Positions 35,385 to 45,874 of a stretch of 64,000 nt of DNA are shown here, one piece after another. The notes under the pieces are model-generated. The model did no database searches, was not told the DNA's origin, and was given only the letters and a program-made list of their open reading frames with translations. Source of the stretch: Mycolicibacterium aromaticivorans JS19b1 = JCM 16368 (lineage in GTDB: Bacteria > Actinomycetota > Actinomycetes > Mycobacteriales > Mycobacteriaceae); NCBI RefSeq assembly GCF_000559085.1, contig NZ_JALN02000001.1, forward strand, positions 2,852,001-2,916,000, read 5' to 3'. How positions within the stretch are numbered: the stretch's first letter is position 1; every line of letters begins with the position of its first letter. The position numbers and the translations under genes were made by a program.

Positions 35385-36456
35385 AGGCGAGCCAGGCGGG
35401 CAGCGCGCGCTCACGCGAATCGCACAGCACAGCCATCGTGTCGCAGGAACCCTTCGGCACACCGGCACCGGCCCACATGCCGCCGGTGTCGCGGCGAAGC
35501 ACGATCGCCGACGAGCCGCCGCCGTCGAGCAGGATCGCGGTGTCGCTGCCCAAACCCCGGAACAGATCCTGGATCTGGTCCGGGGTGTAACTTCCGCCCT
35601 GGAACACGTACATCTCATCCTTGTCGCGGGCGTAGGCCAGCGCGGTGCGGGCGGCGCTCGGCCCGCCGTCGTTCATCTGCCCGGTGTCGCCCGGCGCAAG
35701 CAGTCCCAGTCCGCTGACGGCGACGAAGCGGGTCCCCTTGTCCAGCAGGCCTTGAATCACCGGGGTGGCAGCGTCGTAGTCGTCGGGTGATTTGGGGGTC
35801 ACGACGAACGGCGCCCCGGCGACGGGCAGGATCATGGTGGTCAGCGCGGTCCACACCTCGTCGCCGCCGGACAGCGCTTGCTTGCCTGCGTAGGCGACGG
35901 TTCCGGTCACCGCGGCATTGGCCCGGCCCTGTCCCTGAGTGTTGTCGATGTAGGCGCCAAGCGGGGAGCTGCACCCGGTCGATTTCCACGAACCGGCTTG
36001 CTGCCCACGGACATCGAAGAAGTTGGCGTTGATCGCGATGGTGGGCTGGCCGAGTGCCTGCCAGGCCTGCAGCGGGGTGTAGATCTCCGAGGCCTGTACC
36101 AGGCCGTCCCGCGTGCGGGTGCCGGGCGTCCGTTCACAGCGCGCCTGATAGCCGGAGTGGCTGTCGACGAGCAGTCGCGGCGTCAGCCGACTCGAGGCCG
36201 CCTTGATGATCATCAGGTGGCCGCCGTTGGTGAGCTCGTACCAGTTGCCGCCGGCATTGAGCATCGGTGCGGGAAAACCGCTGCCGAAGTTGTAGACCAG
36301 GTAACTGCCGCGCGTGGTGGCGATCGCCTGGGCCAGCTGCGCGCGCGCATCGGCCGCCGCCACGGGAGTGCCGGTGGTGGCTGCCAGGGTCAGACAGCTC
36401 ACCGCGGTCATGCTGCCCGCGACCAGGAGGCGCAACTTCGCGGCGATGGTTGGCAC
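35377..36456 (-). CDS. Secreted phosphodiester glycosidase (NAGPA-like)
   Basis: A 359-residue exported protein of the phosphodiester glycosidase / NAGPA family. The signal peptide (LLVAGSMTAVSCLTLAATTGTPVAA) ends in an Ala-x-Ala site. The catalytic domain shows TIAINANFFDV, a cluster around QMNDGGPSAARTALAYARD, and TAILLDGGGSSAIVLRR, the typical DGGGSS motif. It may remodel envelope glycans or phosphodiester-linked sugars. It sits where lprO (Rv0179c) lies in M. tuberculosis, but a good lipobox is not seen here; the Cys in AVSC is a weak candidate. Confidence 0.82.
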   Translation of the reverse strand: MPTIAAKLRLLVAGSMTAVSCLTLAATTGTPVAAADARAQLAQAIATTRGSYLVYNFGSGFPAPMLNAGGNWYELTNGGHLMIIKAASSRLTPRLLVDSHSGYQARCERTPGTRTRDGLVQASEIYTPLQAWQALGQPTIAINANFFDVRGQQAGSWKSTGCSSPLGAYIDNTQGQGRANAAVTGTVAYAGKQALSGGDEVWTALTTMILPVAGAPFVVTPKSPDDYDAATPVIQGLLDKGTRFVAVSGLGLLAPGDTGQMNDGGPSAARTALAYARDKDEMYVFQGGSYTPDQIQDLFRGLGSDTAILLDGGGSSAIVLRRDTGGMWAGAGVPKGSCDTMAVLCDSRERALPAWLAFN

Positions 36457-36689
36457 AGTTGCCCTTTCATGACGGTCGGTGCCCTACGGCACGTACTCCA
36501 TCATTCTCAGCAACCACACAGTCAACTTAGGTAACAGTCCCGCGGCGGTTCGGCACCGGCGTCGTCACGACCAGCAGCAATGGCTGTCCGGAACGGAAAT
36601 TTCTCGCGAGACGGTTATGTGTCCCGTGAGTGGGGAACCACTCATCCACGCGGTGCTCGCCCGGGCCCGCCGGAACATGAGGAGCAGCA

Positions 36690-36968
36690 ATGATCGGAAC
36701 GATTATCGGAGCCATCGTCGTCGGCCTGATCGTCGGCGCGCTGGCGCGACTGGTTATGCCCGGTAAGCAGAACATCGGCATCATCATGACGATCCTGCTC
36801 GGTGCGGTGGGATCCTTCCTGGGCTCGTGGATCACCTATCAGGTCGGATACTCGAACGCCAACGGCGGCTTCGCGATCATCCCCTTCCTGGTCGGAATCG
36901 TCGTTGCCGCAGTGCTGATCGCGATCTACGTCGCGGTCACCGGACGCAGTACCCGAGTTCACCACTGA
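36690..36968 (+). CDS. GlsB/YeaQ/YmgE family stress membrane protein
   Basis: A 92-residue membrane protein of the transglycosylase-associated family: three helices with the glycine motif IIGAIVVGLIVGALARLVMPGKQNIGI, then TILLGAVGSFLGSWI and FLVGIVVAAVLIAIYVAV. Members are induced by general or acid stress in many bacteria, but no enzyme activity is proven. GAGGAGCAGCA precedes the ATG. Upstream, GGTT-N15-GGGGAA (36613-36637) is a weak SigF-like promoter candidate. Confidence 0.9.
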   Translation: MIGTIIGAIVVGLIVGALARLVMPGKQNIGIIMTILLGAVGSFLGSWITYQVGYSNANGGFAIIPFLVGIVVAAVLIAIYVAVTGRSTRVHH

Positions 36969-36972
36969 GAGG

Positions 36973-38244
36973 TCAGCGGCCCGGCGGCGCAAGCCGGTAC
37001 ACATCACCGGCGTAATCGTCGGTGATGTACACCGCGCCGTCCGGGCCCGCGACAGCAGCCACGGGACGCCCCCAGCGCGACCCGTCCTGGTCCTGGAAAC
37101 CTCCGACCAGGGTCTGCTGAGGTCCCAAAGATCCTGCGTACCAAGCGAAGAACGAAACCTCCGGCGCTCTGGGAGGGGTACGGTTCCACGAGCCGTGCAC
37201 CCCGACCAGGGCGCCGGAGTTGTATGGAGCGGGGAGCGAGCCCTCGGTAAAATTCAATCCCAGCGGTGCGGAGTGAGCACCCAGGGTCTGCTCCACCGGA
37301 CGTAGCGTCGCGCAGTCGAGCGTGCTTCCGTCGGCGTTGGTCTGGACGTCCCGCACGAACGCAGGCGGCCCATCGATGTCGGGATTGCAATAGGGCCAAC
37401 CGAGTTCGCGTCCCGGCGTCAGCCGTGCCACCGATTCCGGCGGGTGGTCGTTGACGTAGCCGGTGACTCGCCCGTACGACGGCCCTGGCCGCGGATCGGG
37501 AACCTGGTCGCGATTGTTGACCGCCGTCCACAGCGCTCCGTCTGGCGCGATGGCGAGGCCGGTCCCGTTGCGCACGCCCGTGGCGAAGGGCACCGCTGGA
37601 CCGCCCCCGGGCGGGACCCGCATGATCGTGGCTCGCGGCGGTTGCGCCGTCCGATCGTCGGCGGTGATGTTGCCGGTCGAGCCGATCGAGAAGTAGACCG
37701 CCCCGTCGCGACCGACGGCGACGCTTTTGAGGGCATGGGCATACGCCCCACCGAGATCCGGACTGCGCGCATCGGGTAATCCGGCGGCGACAACGCGGGG
37801 GCCGTCGGCCCGGGTGCCGCGATAATCGAAGGCGTCGACCTGATCGCTTTCGGCCACGTACAGCGTGCCGCGATCGAAGGCGAGGCCGTGCGGCTGGTCC
37901 AGGCCGTCGAGCAGCACCGTGCTCTGTGGTTGAGGCAGGCCGGGTGCCAGTCGCAGTACCTGGCCCGCCGCGGGCACCGACACCAGCAGCGCCCCGTCCG
38001 GTGCCCAGGCCGCCAGCCTGGCCCGTGGCACCCGGGCCCACACCGACATGGTCCAGCCCGGCGGGACCAGGGCTCGGCGCGGCGTGTCGAACGGCGCGGT
38101 GTCGAGTCCGGCCGGCACGGCGACGACGACCGGTGCCAACCCGGTGGGCGCTGAGGCCGGGGGAGCCGGCGGCGCGGAATCTCCGCACGCCGCCGTCAGC
38201 ACCACGGCGGCCGCGCAGGGGGCGCTAGCCCGCCAGCCCGGCAT
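36973..38244 (-). CDS. PQQ-dependent sugar dehydrogenase-like lipoprotein
   Basis: A 423-residue secreted lipoprotein: signal sequence ending in a lipobox, VVLTAACGDS (lipidated Cys about residue 20), then a six-bladed beta-propeller of the glucose/sorbosone dehydrogenase family (DQPHGLAFDRGTLYVAES, HALKSVAVGRDGAVYFSIGSTGN, ELGWPYCNPDIDG, LVGVHGSWNR, AAVAGPDGAVYITDDYAGDVYRL). Sugar or alcohol oxidation with PQQ is a family inference. The start at 38244 overlaps the end of the pirin gene by 20 nt; an upstream ATG would lie deeper in pirin. Confidence 0.85.
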   Translation of the reverse strand: MPGWRASAPCAAAVVLTAACGDSAPPAPPASAPTGLAPVVVAVPAGLDTAPFDTPRRALVPPGWTMSVWARVPRARLAAWAPDGALLVSVPAAGQVLRLAPGLPQPQSTVLLDGLDQPHGLAFDRGTLYVAESDQVDAFDYRGTRADGPRVVAAGLPDARSPDLGGAYAHALKSVAVGRDGAVYFSIGSTGNITADDRTAQPPRATIMRVPPGGGPAVPFATGVRNGTGLAIAPDGALWTAVNNRDQVPDPRPGPSYGRVTGYVNDHPPESVARLTPGRELGWPYCNPDIDGPPAFVRDVQTNADGSTLDCATLRPVEQTLGAHSAPLGLNFTEGSLPAPYNSGALVGVHGSWNRTPPRAPEVSFFAWYAGSLGPQQTLVGGFQDQDGSRWGRPVAAVAGPDGAVYITDDYAGDVYRLAPPGR

Positions 38245-38980
38245 GCATCTCCCACACGAGGATCTCGGACGGCGCGGTGGCGGTGACCCGCTGGCCGCCG
38301 GCGGCGGTGAATCGCACTGCGTCACCTTCGTGCAACTCGCCTGCGCCCTCGAGAGTCACCTCACCGCGCGGAACGAACAGGTGCAGGTAAGGAGCCTCGG
38401 GCAGCTCGACCGCCTCACCCGGCTGCAGCCGGGCACCGTGCAATGCCGCGTATCGGTTGCGGATGGCGATCGCGGTGTGGCCGTTGTGCTCGGGCATTCC
38501 GGAGGCGATCGTCACCAGCCCGCCGCGCAGCAACTCGTCGTCGATCTCCAGCTGCTGATAGCCCGGATCGATCCCGGATTCGTCGGGAACCACCCACATC
38601 TGCACGAAATGAACTGGCTCACTGTGGCTTTCGTTGCCAGTGAGTGTCCAGGAGTCGTTCTTCTCCGAGTGCAGGATGCCGCGGCCCGCCGACATCCGCT
38701 GCGCCAACCCCGGGTAGATCACGCCGGAGTGTCCGGTGGAGTCCTGGTGGACCAGGGATCCCTGCAGTACCCAGGTGACGATCTCCATGTCGCGGTGCGG
38801 GTGGGTGTCGAATCCCGTGCCGGGCTTGACGATGTCGTCGTTGTTCACCAGCAGCAGGCCGTGGTGGGTGTTGTCGGAGTCGTAGTGGTGCCCGAACGAG
38901 AACGAGTGCTTCGAGTCCAGCCAATTGATCTTCGTCGCAGCGCGATCGGCGGCACGTCTGATGTCGACGGTTGCGGCCAT
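38225..38980 (-). CDS. Pirin family protein (bicupin, Rv0181c-like)
   Basis: A 251-residue bicupin pirin. The metal-binding cupin 1 motif is complete: FDTHPHRDMEIVTWVLQGSLVHQD with His, His and later H and E (ILHSEKND). Pirins act as quercetinase-like oxygenases or redox sensors. It is divergent from a MarR gene with a palindrome in the gap and overlaps the downstream sugar dehydrogenase gene, so both may be under MarR control. The protein belongs to the YhhW-type group by length. Confidence 0.92.
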   Translation of the reverse strand: MAATVDIRRAADRAATKINWLDSKHSFSFGHHYDSDNTHHGLLLVNNDDIVKPGTGFDTHPHRDMEIVTWVLQGSLVHQDSTGHSGVIYPGLAQRMSAGRGILHSEKNDSWTLTGNESHSEPVHFVQMWVVPDESGIDPGYQQLEIDDELLRGGLVTIASGMPEHNGHTAIAIRNRYAALHGARLQPGEAVELPEAPYLHLFVPRGEVTLEGAGELHEGDAVRFTAAGGQRVTATAPSEILVWEMHAGLAG

Positions 38981-39034
38981 GTCATCACCCCTTGGGTCGT
39001 TGCCAGCCTAGGTGGCGGGCTGTTCAGCGACAAC

Positions 39035-39054
39035 ATAGATGACGTATCATGTAT
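39035..39054. promoter_or_regulatory. Candidate MarR operator between pirin and marR
   Basis: ATAGATGACGTATCATGTAT is a near-perfect palindrome (7 of 8 paired positions around a 4-base centre) in the divergent gap. Its position, 18 bases before the preferred marR start, fits autoregulation and control of pirin. It also argues against the earlier ATG at 39049, which would lie inside it. Confidence 0.5.
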
Positions 39055-39072
39055 TCCGGTAGGGTGAGCGGT

Positions 39073-39522
39073 ATGGCTCAGCGCTGGTTGACCGGCGACC
39101 AACAGCGGATCTGGCGCAACTACCTCGCGTTGAACGGCCGTCTGCACGCCGCGATGAACCGCCAGCTGCAGGCGCGGTGCGGACTGTCGCTCGCCGATTA
39201 CGAGGTGCTGGTGGCACTTTCCGAGCAAGGACCGGCCCGGGTACTCGAACTGGCCGAGGCACTGGGCTGGGAGCAGAGCCGGCTTTCACATCACCTCGCC
39301 CGGATGCGGAGCCGTGGCCTGATCGAGCGGCACGGCACCGAGCAGGACCGCCGGGGCGCGAGTGTCGAGATCACTGCTGACGGAACGGACGCGTTGCACG
39401 CGGCGGCACCCGACCACGTCGCCCTCGTTCGTTCGGTGCTCTTCGAACCGATGACGCCGACGCAACTGCGAGCCTTCGACAAGGTGATCACCACGGCGCT
39501 GGACCGCCTCGAGGGTGCCTAG
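39073..39522 (+). CDS. MarR family transcriptional regulator
   Basis: A 149-residue winged-helix regulator: LSLADYEVLVALSEQGPARVLELAEALGWEQSRLSHHLARMRSRGLIERHGTEQDRRGASVEIT is the complete MarR DNA-binding core, including the wing with Asp-Arg-Arg. MarR proteins usually respond to phenolics or oxidants. GGTAGGGTGAG precedes the ATG at 39073. It is divergent from pirin and the sugar dehydrogenase, its probable targets. Confidence 0.9.
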   Translation: MAQRWLTGDQQRIWRNYLALNGRLHAAMNRQLQARCGLSLADYEVLVALSEQGPARVLELAEALGWEQSRLSHHLARMRSRGLIERHGTEQDRRGASVEITADGTDALHAAAPDHVALVRSVLFEPMTPTQLRAFDKVITTALDRLEGA

Positions 39523-39529
39523 AGCGCAC

Positions 39530-39560
39530 TCCGCCGCCACAGCACAGCCGTGGCGGCGGA
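39530..39560. terminator. Bidirectional terminator hairpin
   Basis: A perfect 11-bp GC-rich stem (TCCGCCGCCAC at 39530-39540, GTGGCGGCGGA at 39550-39560) with a 9-base loop lies between the convergent marR and haem-binding protein genes. Confidence 0.75.
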
Positions 39561-39577
39561 CGTCGTGTCAGATCGGC

Positions 39578-39976
39578 TCAGCCGGCCATGAACATGGTGT
39601 AGGCCGACTCCAGATCCGGCGGCAGCACCGTGACGTTGCACGCGCGCTGGGTGTCGCCGATCGGGGCCAGGATGCCGCGCAGGTCGTAGTACTCACCGGG
39701 GTTTGCGGTGAAGTACCCGCGCACATTGGCTTCGGCCTGCGGGCGCGGCTGGTTGTAGGCCGCCGTCAGAACCTGATTGGCGCCGGGATGTCCGGCCAGG
39801 TACTGGTGTGCCGAACCGGTCACCGAGCTGACGGTGCTGGCGACTCCGGCACTGCTGCAGTCCGGTGCTGCCGAGGCCATCGGCGCGGACATTGTGGCCA
39901 CCGCCATGCCCCCCATGAGCAAACCGGTACCCACGGCCGCGACCCGCTTACTTGACGCGATACCGCTGAACTTCAT
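39578..39976 (-). CDS. Secreted haem-binding (hemophore-like) protein
   Basis: A 132-residue exported protein with signal peptide (RVAAVGTGLLMGGMAVATMSAPMASA) cleaved before APDCSSAG. The mature part has two cysteines (APDCSS and QRACNV) and the mycobacterial haem-binding pattern SVTGSAHQYLAGHPGANQVLTAAYNQPRPQAEANVRGYFTANPGEYYDLRGIL, as in Rv0203-type hemophores. These bind haem or similar ligands and pass them to membrane transporters. ATG at 39976 is preferred over an upstream in-frame ATG because it starts the signal peptide directly. Confidence 0.85.
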   Translation of the reverse strand: MKFSGIASSKRVAAVGTGLLMGGMAVATMSAPMASAAPDCSSAGVASTVSSVTGSAHQYLAGHPGANQVLTAAYNQPRPQAEANVRGYFTANPGEYYDLRGILAPIGDTQRACNVTVLPPDLESAYTMFMAG

Positions 39977-40469
39977 GATCACTTCTCTCTCCGACGCGCG
40001 GTCGGTGATTGGTTCCCCCGTCCTGAAACCCAAAGTACCCATGAGGTTTTGCGGCAAACCCGTGCGCAGCGACCGGGGATAGCCGAATTACGAAGTGTTA
40101 CAGCCCAACCCGGTGACATGCCTCTCAAAGCGGGTGATTTCGCGTCGCGAACGCTGCGGGTCCGCTGAGAAGTCTTAACGGGTGCGGCGGTCTCTTAACT
40201 GATCGTTATGAACGGTGTTATCGGACTGTGACCCGGGCAAACGCGCGGTTGCCTGCGAATGAATTACCAAGGGAATTGACGGTTTTAGAAATTCTGGGTG
40301 GTCGGTGGTGCCGGTGTGGCCAGCGTGTCTCAAGAATGTGAGATGGCTTGCAGAAACCCGTCAGCCTGCTCCGAACGCGCATACCCATCGGAGGGATCGG
40401 GTAGAGGCCATTACGAGGTGCAAACCCCGCGCCGGCACGAATCCGTCAACGCACCAGGGGAGAAACACA
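39977..40469. other. Long intergenic region before the ferritin-like gene
   Basis: There are 493 bases without a convincing gene, holding the divergent promoters of the haem-binding protein and ferritin-like genes. The middle (about 40160-40290) is AT-richer and contains repeated TCTTAAC/TCTTAACTG-like words, which may be promoter or regulator sites. The last 150 bases could be a long untranslated leader. No clear hairpin or riboswitch was recognised. Confidence 0.4.
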
Positions 40470-41432
40470 ATGACCCAACCCGATACCACTACTCTGCTCG
40501 CCCAGCTGCGGGCCATTCTCGATCTGACCAACACGGAAGTTCAGATCGCCGAGACCAGGGTGGCCCAGGCTCGCACCGACGCAGTGCGCACCGAGCTCAC
40601 CCAGAATGCGGCCAACGGTCGCGAACGCGCGGAGGCCATCGAGAACGCGATCCGCGAGCTCGGCGGTTTCCCGGACGTCATCGGCCCGTTCTTCGGGCGT
40701 GCCGCCGCAGCCGTCAAGGCGCTGACCGAGCAGGCGCAGCCGTTCGACGAGGCCCTGCTGGGTGACCTCGCGCTCGAGGGCCAGCTGCTCGACCGTGCCC
40801 GCTACGTCAAGGCGCTGGCCGTGGCCGCGCGCAAGCCCGACATCGAAAGCCTGGCCAATCGTCTGATCACGGCACACTCCGCGACCGTCGACTGGCTGAC
40901 CACCGTGCTGGCCGAGGACGCGCTGGGCGGCCCGGCGGCCCTGCGGCGCACGCCGCTGCAGATCCTGACCGGCCTGACCGTTCGGGTGGCCAACTGGCCG
41001 ATGATCTCCTCGGCTCGCGGTATCGATCGCGCGCTGGAGGCATTGCGCCACACCCGGCCGGCCGTGGACCAGTTGGTCAATCGTGGCGCCCACGCCGGTG
41101 AGGTCGCCGTCAAGGCCGCGTCCGGTGCCCGGGATGCGGCGCTGGAGACCGCCGAGAAGGTGGCGCGCCGGGAAGGCGCCGACGGCGCTGCCGACGCGAT
41201 CCACTCGCTGCGCAGCTCCACCGGCATCCTGTCGCCGGAGGAACTGCCGATCGCCGGCTATGACGAGTTCAACCTCAACGAGGCTGTCGCCGCGGTGAAG
41301 GAGCTCGAGGACCCGGCCGACATCCGGGCGATCGTCGCCTACGAAGAGGCGAACAAGAATCGCGCGCGGCTGGTCTCGGCTGCTCAAACCCGGCTCGCTG
41401 CGATCGCTCAGGAAATCGTCGGTATCGACTGA
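40470..41432 (+). CDS. Ferritin-like helical protein
   Basis: A 320-residue, mainly helical protein. The first 170 residues look like a ferritin-like four-helix bundle (TEVQIAETRVAQARTDAVRTELTQNAANGRERAEAIENAIRELGG, then ALEGQLLDRARYVKALAVAA and SLANRLITAHSATVDWLTTVL) with regularly spaced Glu/His residues; the rest is Ala-rich amphipathic helix with a hydrophilic end. No signal peptide. AGGGGAG precedes the ATG at 40470. Function is unknown; iron handling or membrane association are possibilities. Confidence 0.65.
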   Translation: MTQPDTTTLLAQLRAILDLTNTEVQIAETRVAQARTDAVRTELTQNAANGRERAEAIENAIRELGGFPDVIGPFFGRAAAAVKALTEQAQPFDEALLGDLALEGQLLDRARYVKALAVAARKPDIESLANRLITAHSATVDWLTTVLAEDALGGPAALRRTPLQILTGLTVRVANWPMISSARGIDRALEALRHTRPAVDQLVNRGAHAGEVAVKAASGARDAALETAEKVARREGADGAADAIHSLRSSTGILSPEELPIAGYDEFNLNEAVAAVKELEDPADIRAIVAYEEANKNRARLVSAAQTRLAAIAQEIVGID

Positions 41433-41451
41433 CCGCCCAGGGCCGCGCGCC

Positions 41452-42423
41452 GTGCCCGATGATGGTGCGGTGTTCGAACACCGGAACCACAAAGTCGCCA
41501 TCATCGGGGCCGGCAGCGTCGGCACCGCGATCGCCTACGCCTGCCTGATCCGCGGATCGGCAGGCGTTTTGGCGCTCTACGACACCAACGCCAAGAAGGT
41601 GCGGGCCGAGGTTCTCGACCTCAACCACGGCAGCCAGTTCGTTCCGCACTGCATCGTGACCGGTTCCGACCAGATCGACGTCACCGCCGCGTCGGCGGTC
41701 GTCGTGGTCACCGCCGGGGCCAAACAACATCCCGGACAGAGCCGGCTGGACCTGGCAGCCACGAATGTGGCTATGGCGCAAGAACTTACGCCGCAGCTGC
41801 TGGAGCTGTCCCCGCACGCGGTGATCGTGTTCGTGACGAACCCCGTCGACGTCGTCACCTACGCCGCCACACGGGCCGTCGACGCGCCGACCGGACGTAT
41901 CTTCGGATCGGGAACGCTGTTGGACAGCAGCCGGTTTCGGTATCTGATCGCTCAGCGTGCGGATCTCGCGGTCGGCAACGTGCACGGGCTCATCGTGGGC
42001 GAGCACGGTGACTCCGAGATTTCGCTGTGGTCGAGCGTCTCGATCGGCGGTGTGCCCGCCGCGCAGTTCCGCGCCGAAGGTGCGGCGGTCTTCGACGAGG
42101 CGGCTCAGATAGCCATCTCAGCAGCCGTGGTCAACGCCGCATACGAGATCATCGAGGGTAAGGGCGCGACCAATCTGGCGATCGGCCTGTCCACCGCGCG
42201 CATCATCGAAGCCGTGCTCGGAGACCAGCACCGGGTGCTGCCGATATCCACGGTCCAGCGCGGCGCCTACGAAATCACCGATGTGGCACTGTCATTGCCG
42301 ACCGTTGTGTCGGCCGCCGGTGCCGGTGAGGTGTTACAGGTTCCGCTCGCGGTTCCCGAACTCCTCGGGCTGCAGGCGTCGGCGACCACGTTGCGACAAG
42401 CCCGGCATTCCCTGGGCCTGTAG
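41452..42423 (+). CDS. ldh: L-lactate dehydrogenase
   Basis: A 323-residue NAD-dependent L-lactate dehydrogenase interconverting pyruvate and lactate. Rossmann motif KVAIIGAGSVGTAIAYACLIRG, cofactor-selecting Asp in LYDTNAKK, substrate Arg in the GQSRLDLAATN loop, NPVDVVTYAA, and the catalytic His in GEHGDSEISLWS are all visible. The start is GTG at 41452. It is 19 nt after the ferritin-like gene and may be co-transcribed. M. tuberculosis has no obvious counterpart at this position, so it is probably species-specific. Confidence 0.92.
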   Translation: MPDDGAVFEHRNHKVAIIGAGSVGTAIAYACLIRGSAGVLALYDTNAKKVRAEVLDLNHGSQFVPHCIVTGSDQIDVTAASAVVVVTAGAKQHPGQSRLDLAATNVAMAQELTPQLLELSPHAVIVFVTNPVDVVTYAATRAVDAPTGRIFGSGTLLDSSRFRYLIAQRADLAVGNVHGLIVGEHGDSEISLWSSVSIGGVPAAQFRAEGAAVFDEAAQIAISAAVVNAAYEIIEGKGATNLAIGLSTARIIEAVLGDQHRVLPISTVQRGAYEITDVALSLPTVVSAAGAGEVLQVPLAVPELLGLQASATTLRQARHSLGL

Positions 42424-42439
42424 CGGCTACGGTGAGGCG

Positions 42440-42862
42440 ATGACAGCCAATTTTCACGAGATGAACCAGAAGGTCATCGATGAGTTTCGGGCCACCGGAG
42501 GCAAGGCCGGCGGCATGTTCGAGGGAAAGCCGCTGGTACTGGTCCACCACCTCGGTGCCAAGTCCGGGACCGAACGGATCACCCCCCTGGTGCCGTACCT
42601 CGCCGACGGCCGGATCTTCATCTTCGCCAGCAAGGCCGGCGCCGACACCAACCCCGATTGGTTCCACAACCTCGTCGCCCACCCGCAGACCACCGTCGAA
42701 TTCGGCACCGAGACGTTCGGTGTCACCGCTCGGATACTCGACGGCGACGAACGCGACGAGATCTATGCCAAGCAAGTCGCCGCCCAACCCCAGTTCGGCG
42801 ACTACGAGAAGAGCACGTCGCGGGTCATCCCGGTGATCGAGCTGGCGCGTTCGGAGAGTTAA
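42440..42862 (+). CDS. Deazaflavin (F420)-dependent nitroreductase family protein
   Basis: A 140-residue split-barrel protein of the Ddn/DUF385 family. Family features are FRATGGKAGGMFEGKPLVLVHHLGAKSGTERITPLVPYLADGRIFIFASKAGADTNPDWFHNLVAHPQ, which forms the F420 phosphate-binding loop (HLGAKSG) and the dimer face. It should use F420H2 to reduce a quinone or nitro-type substrate. The ATG at 42440 follows ldh by 16 nt. The end overlaps convergent sigG by 4 nt. Confidence 0.9.
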   Translation: MTANFHEMNQKVIDEFRATGGKAGGMFEGKPLVLVHHLGAKSGTERITPLVPYLADGRIFIFASKAGADTNPDWFHNLVAHPQTTVEFGTETFGVTARILDGDERDEIYAKQVAAQPQFGDYEKSTSRVIPVIELARSES

Positions 42863-43866
42863 AGCATCTCCGGCAGGCCGAATTTCGCGAACAAGCTGGT
42901 GTCGAGGAACGCCACCACGTGCGAGACGCCGTCGGCGCGCACGTCGAGGACGTGCAGCTGGAACGGCACATGCCGGCCGCCGGTCTCCGGAAGCCGCATA
43001 TACATCGCAGCGGCCGGCTGGCCGTTGGCGGTCAGCGGCAACAGCCGCATGTCGCCGGCCTTCTCCGCGGGACAGTTCTGGTGGATGAGCGCGCCGATGG
43101 TCGGGCCGCCCTGATACCAACCGTCGAACGGCGGCATCTCCCAAATCGCTTCGTCGGTGAACATTTTCACCAGGCGATCGATGTCGTAATCCTCGAAAGC
43201 CGAGATGTAGTCGGCCAACTTTTCGCGAGCCTCATCGGACTCCGGCGGTGACAGTTCGTCGTCCTGGCTGGGACCGATGGCCTCGAGCTGGGCGCGGGCC
43301 CGCTGCAGCAGACTGTTGACAGCGGCCACCGAGGTGTCGATGGCGTCGGCGACCTCCGCGGCGCGCCACTGCAGCACATCGCGCAGCACCAGAACGGCGC
43401 GCTGGCGAGGGGACAGGTGTTGCAGCGCCGCGACGAACGCCAGACGGACAGATTCCCGTGACCCGACGATCACCGACGGGTCAGCCGGGTCCTCGTACAG
43501 CGAATCGGGGAGTGGCTCCAGCCAGGGCACCTCGGCACGCTCGACGAGATCGTCGTTCGGATTCGAACTCGGTGCGCCCAATCCGGTCGGCAGCGGCCGC
43601 CGCTGCCTGCCCTCCAGCGCCGTCAACGAGGTGTTGGTGGCGATGCGGTGCAGCCAGGTGCGCACCGACGACTTGCCCTCGAAGCGGTCATAGGACTTCC
43701 ACGCGCGCAGGAAGGTCTCCTGCACCAGATCCTCAGCGTCATGCAGCGAGCCGGTCATCCGGTAGCAGTGCGCCAGCAGTTCGCGCCGGTAGGGCTCGGC
43801 CTGAGCCAGGAAATCGCCCCGGCCGGGGTCCAGCCCGTCATCGAGGTTATGGGCGAGCACGCTCAC
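42859..43866 (-). CDS. sigG: RNA polymerase sigma factor SigG with SnoaL-like C-terminal domain
   Basis: An ECF-type sigma factor of 335 residues. Region 2 (YRRELLAHCYRMTGSLHDAEDLVQETFLRAWKSYDRFEGKSSVRTWLHRIATNTSLTAL) and region 4 (ALQHLSPRQRAVLVLRDVLQWRAAEVADAIDTSVAAVNSLLQRARAQL) are followed by a SnoaL/NTF2-like domain (about residues 210-335; DEAIWEMPPFDGWYQGG), as in the SigG/TIGR02960 group, which usually lacks an anti-sigma partner. GTG at 43866 is preferred; GTG at 43860 is possible. It is divergent from the lipase gene, as in M. tuberculosis. Confidence 0.92.
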   Translation of the reverse strand: MSVLAHNLDDGLDPGRGDFLAQAEPYRRELLAHCYRMTGSLHDAEDLVQETFLRAWKSYDRFEGKSSVRTWLHRIATNTSLTALEGRQRRPLPTGLGAPSSNPNDDLVERAEVPWLEPLPDSLYEDPADPSVIVGSRESVRLAFVAALQHLSPRQRAVLVLRDVLQWRAAEVADAIDTSVAAVNSLLQRARAQLEAIGPSQDDELSPPESDEAREKLADYISAFEDYDIDRLVKMFTDEAIWEMPPFDGWYQGGPTIGALIHQNCPAEKAGDMRLLPLTANGQPAAAMYMRLPETGGRHVPFQLHVLDVRADGVSHVVAFLDTSLFAKFGLPEML

Positions 43867-43929
43867 CGTGCCGAGCTTACGCACCGGCACCGACAGCCGG
43901 AACCGTCGTGAGCACGAGCACCCCGTTAG

Positions 43930-45824
<1,895 letters not shown>

Positions 45825-45874
45825 TTCCACTGCCGGCGCACCGATGTCGGCTGGCTCGGCTAGGTTTGCCAAGC

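Noticed and set aside
36613..36637. GGTT-N15-GGGGAA before the GlsB gene as a SigF promoter
   Set aside because: The -10-like part differs from GGGTAT, so it is mentioned in the gene entry but not listed as a feature.
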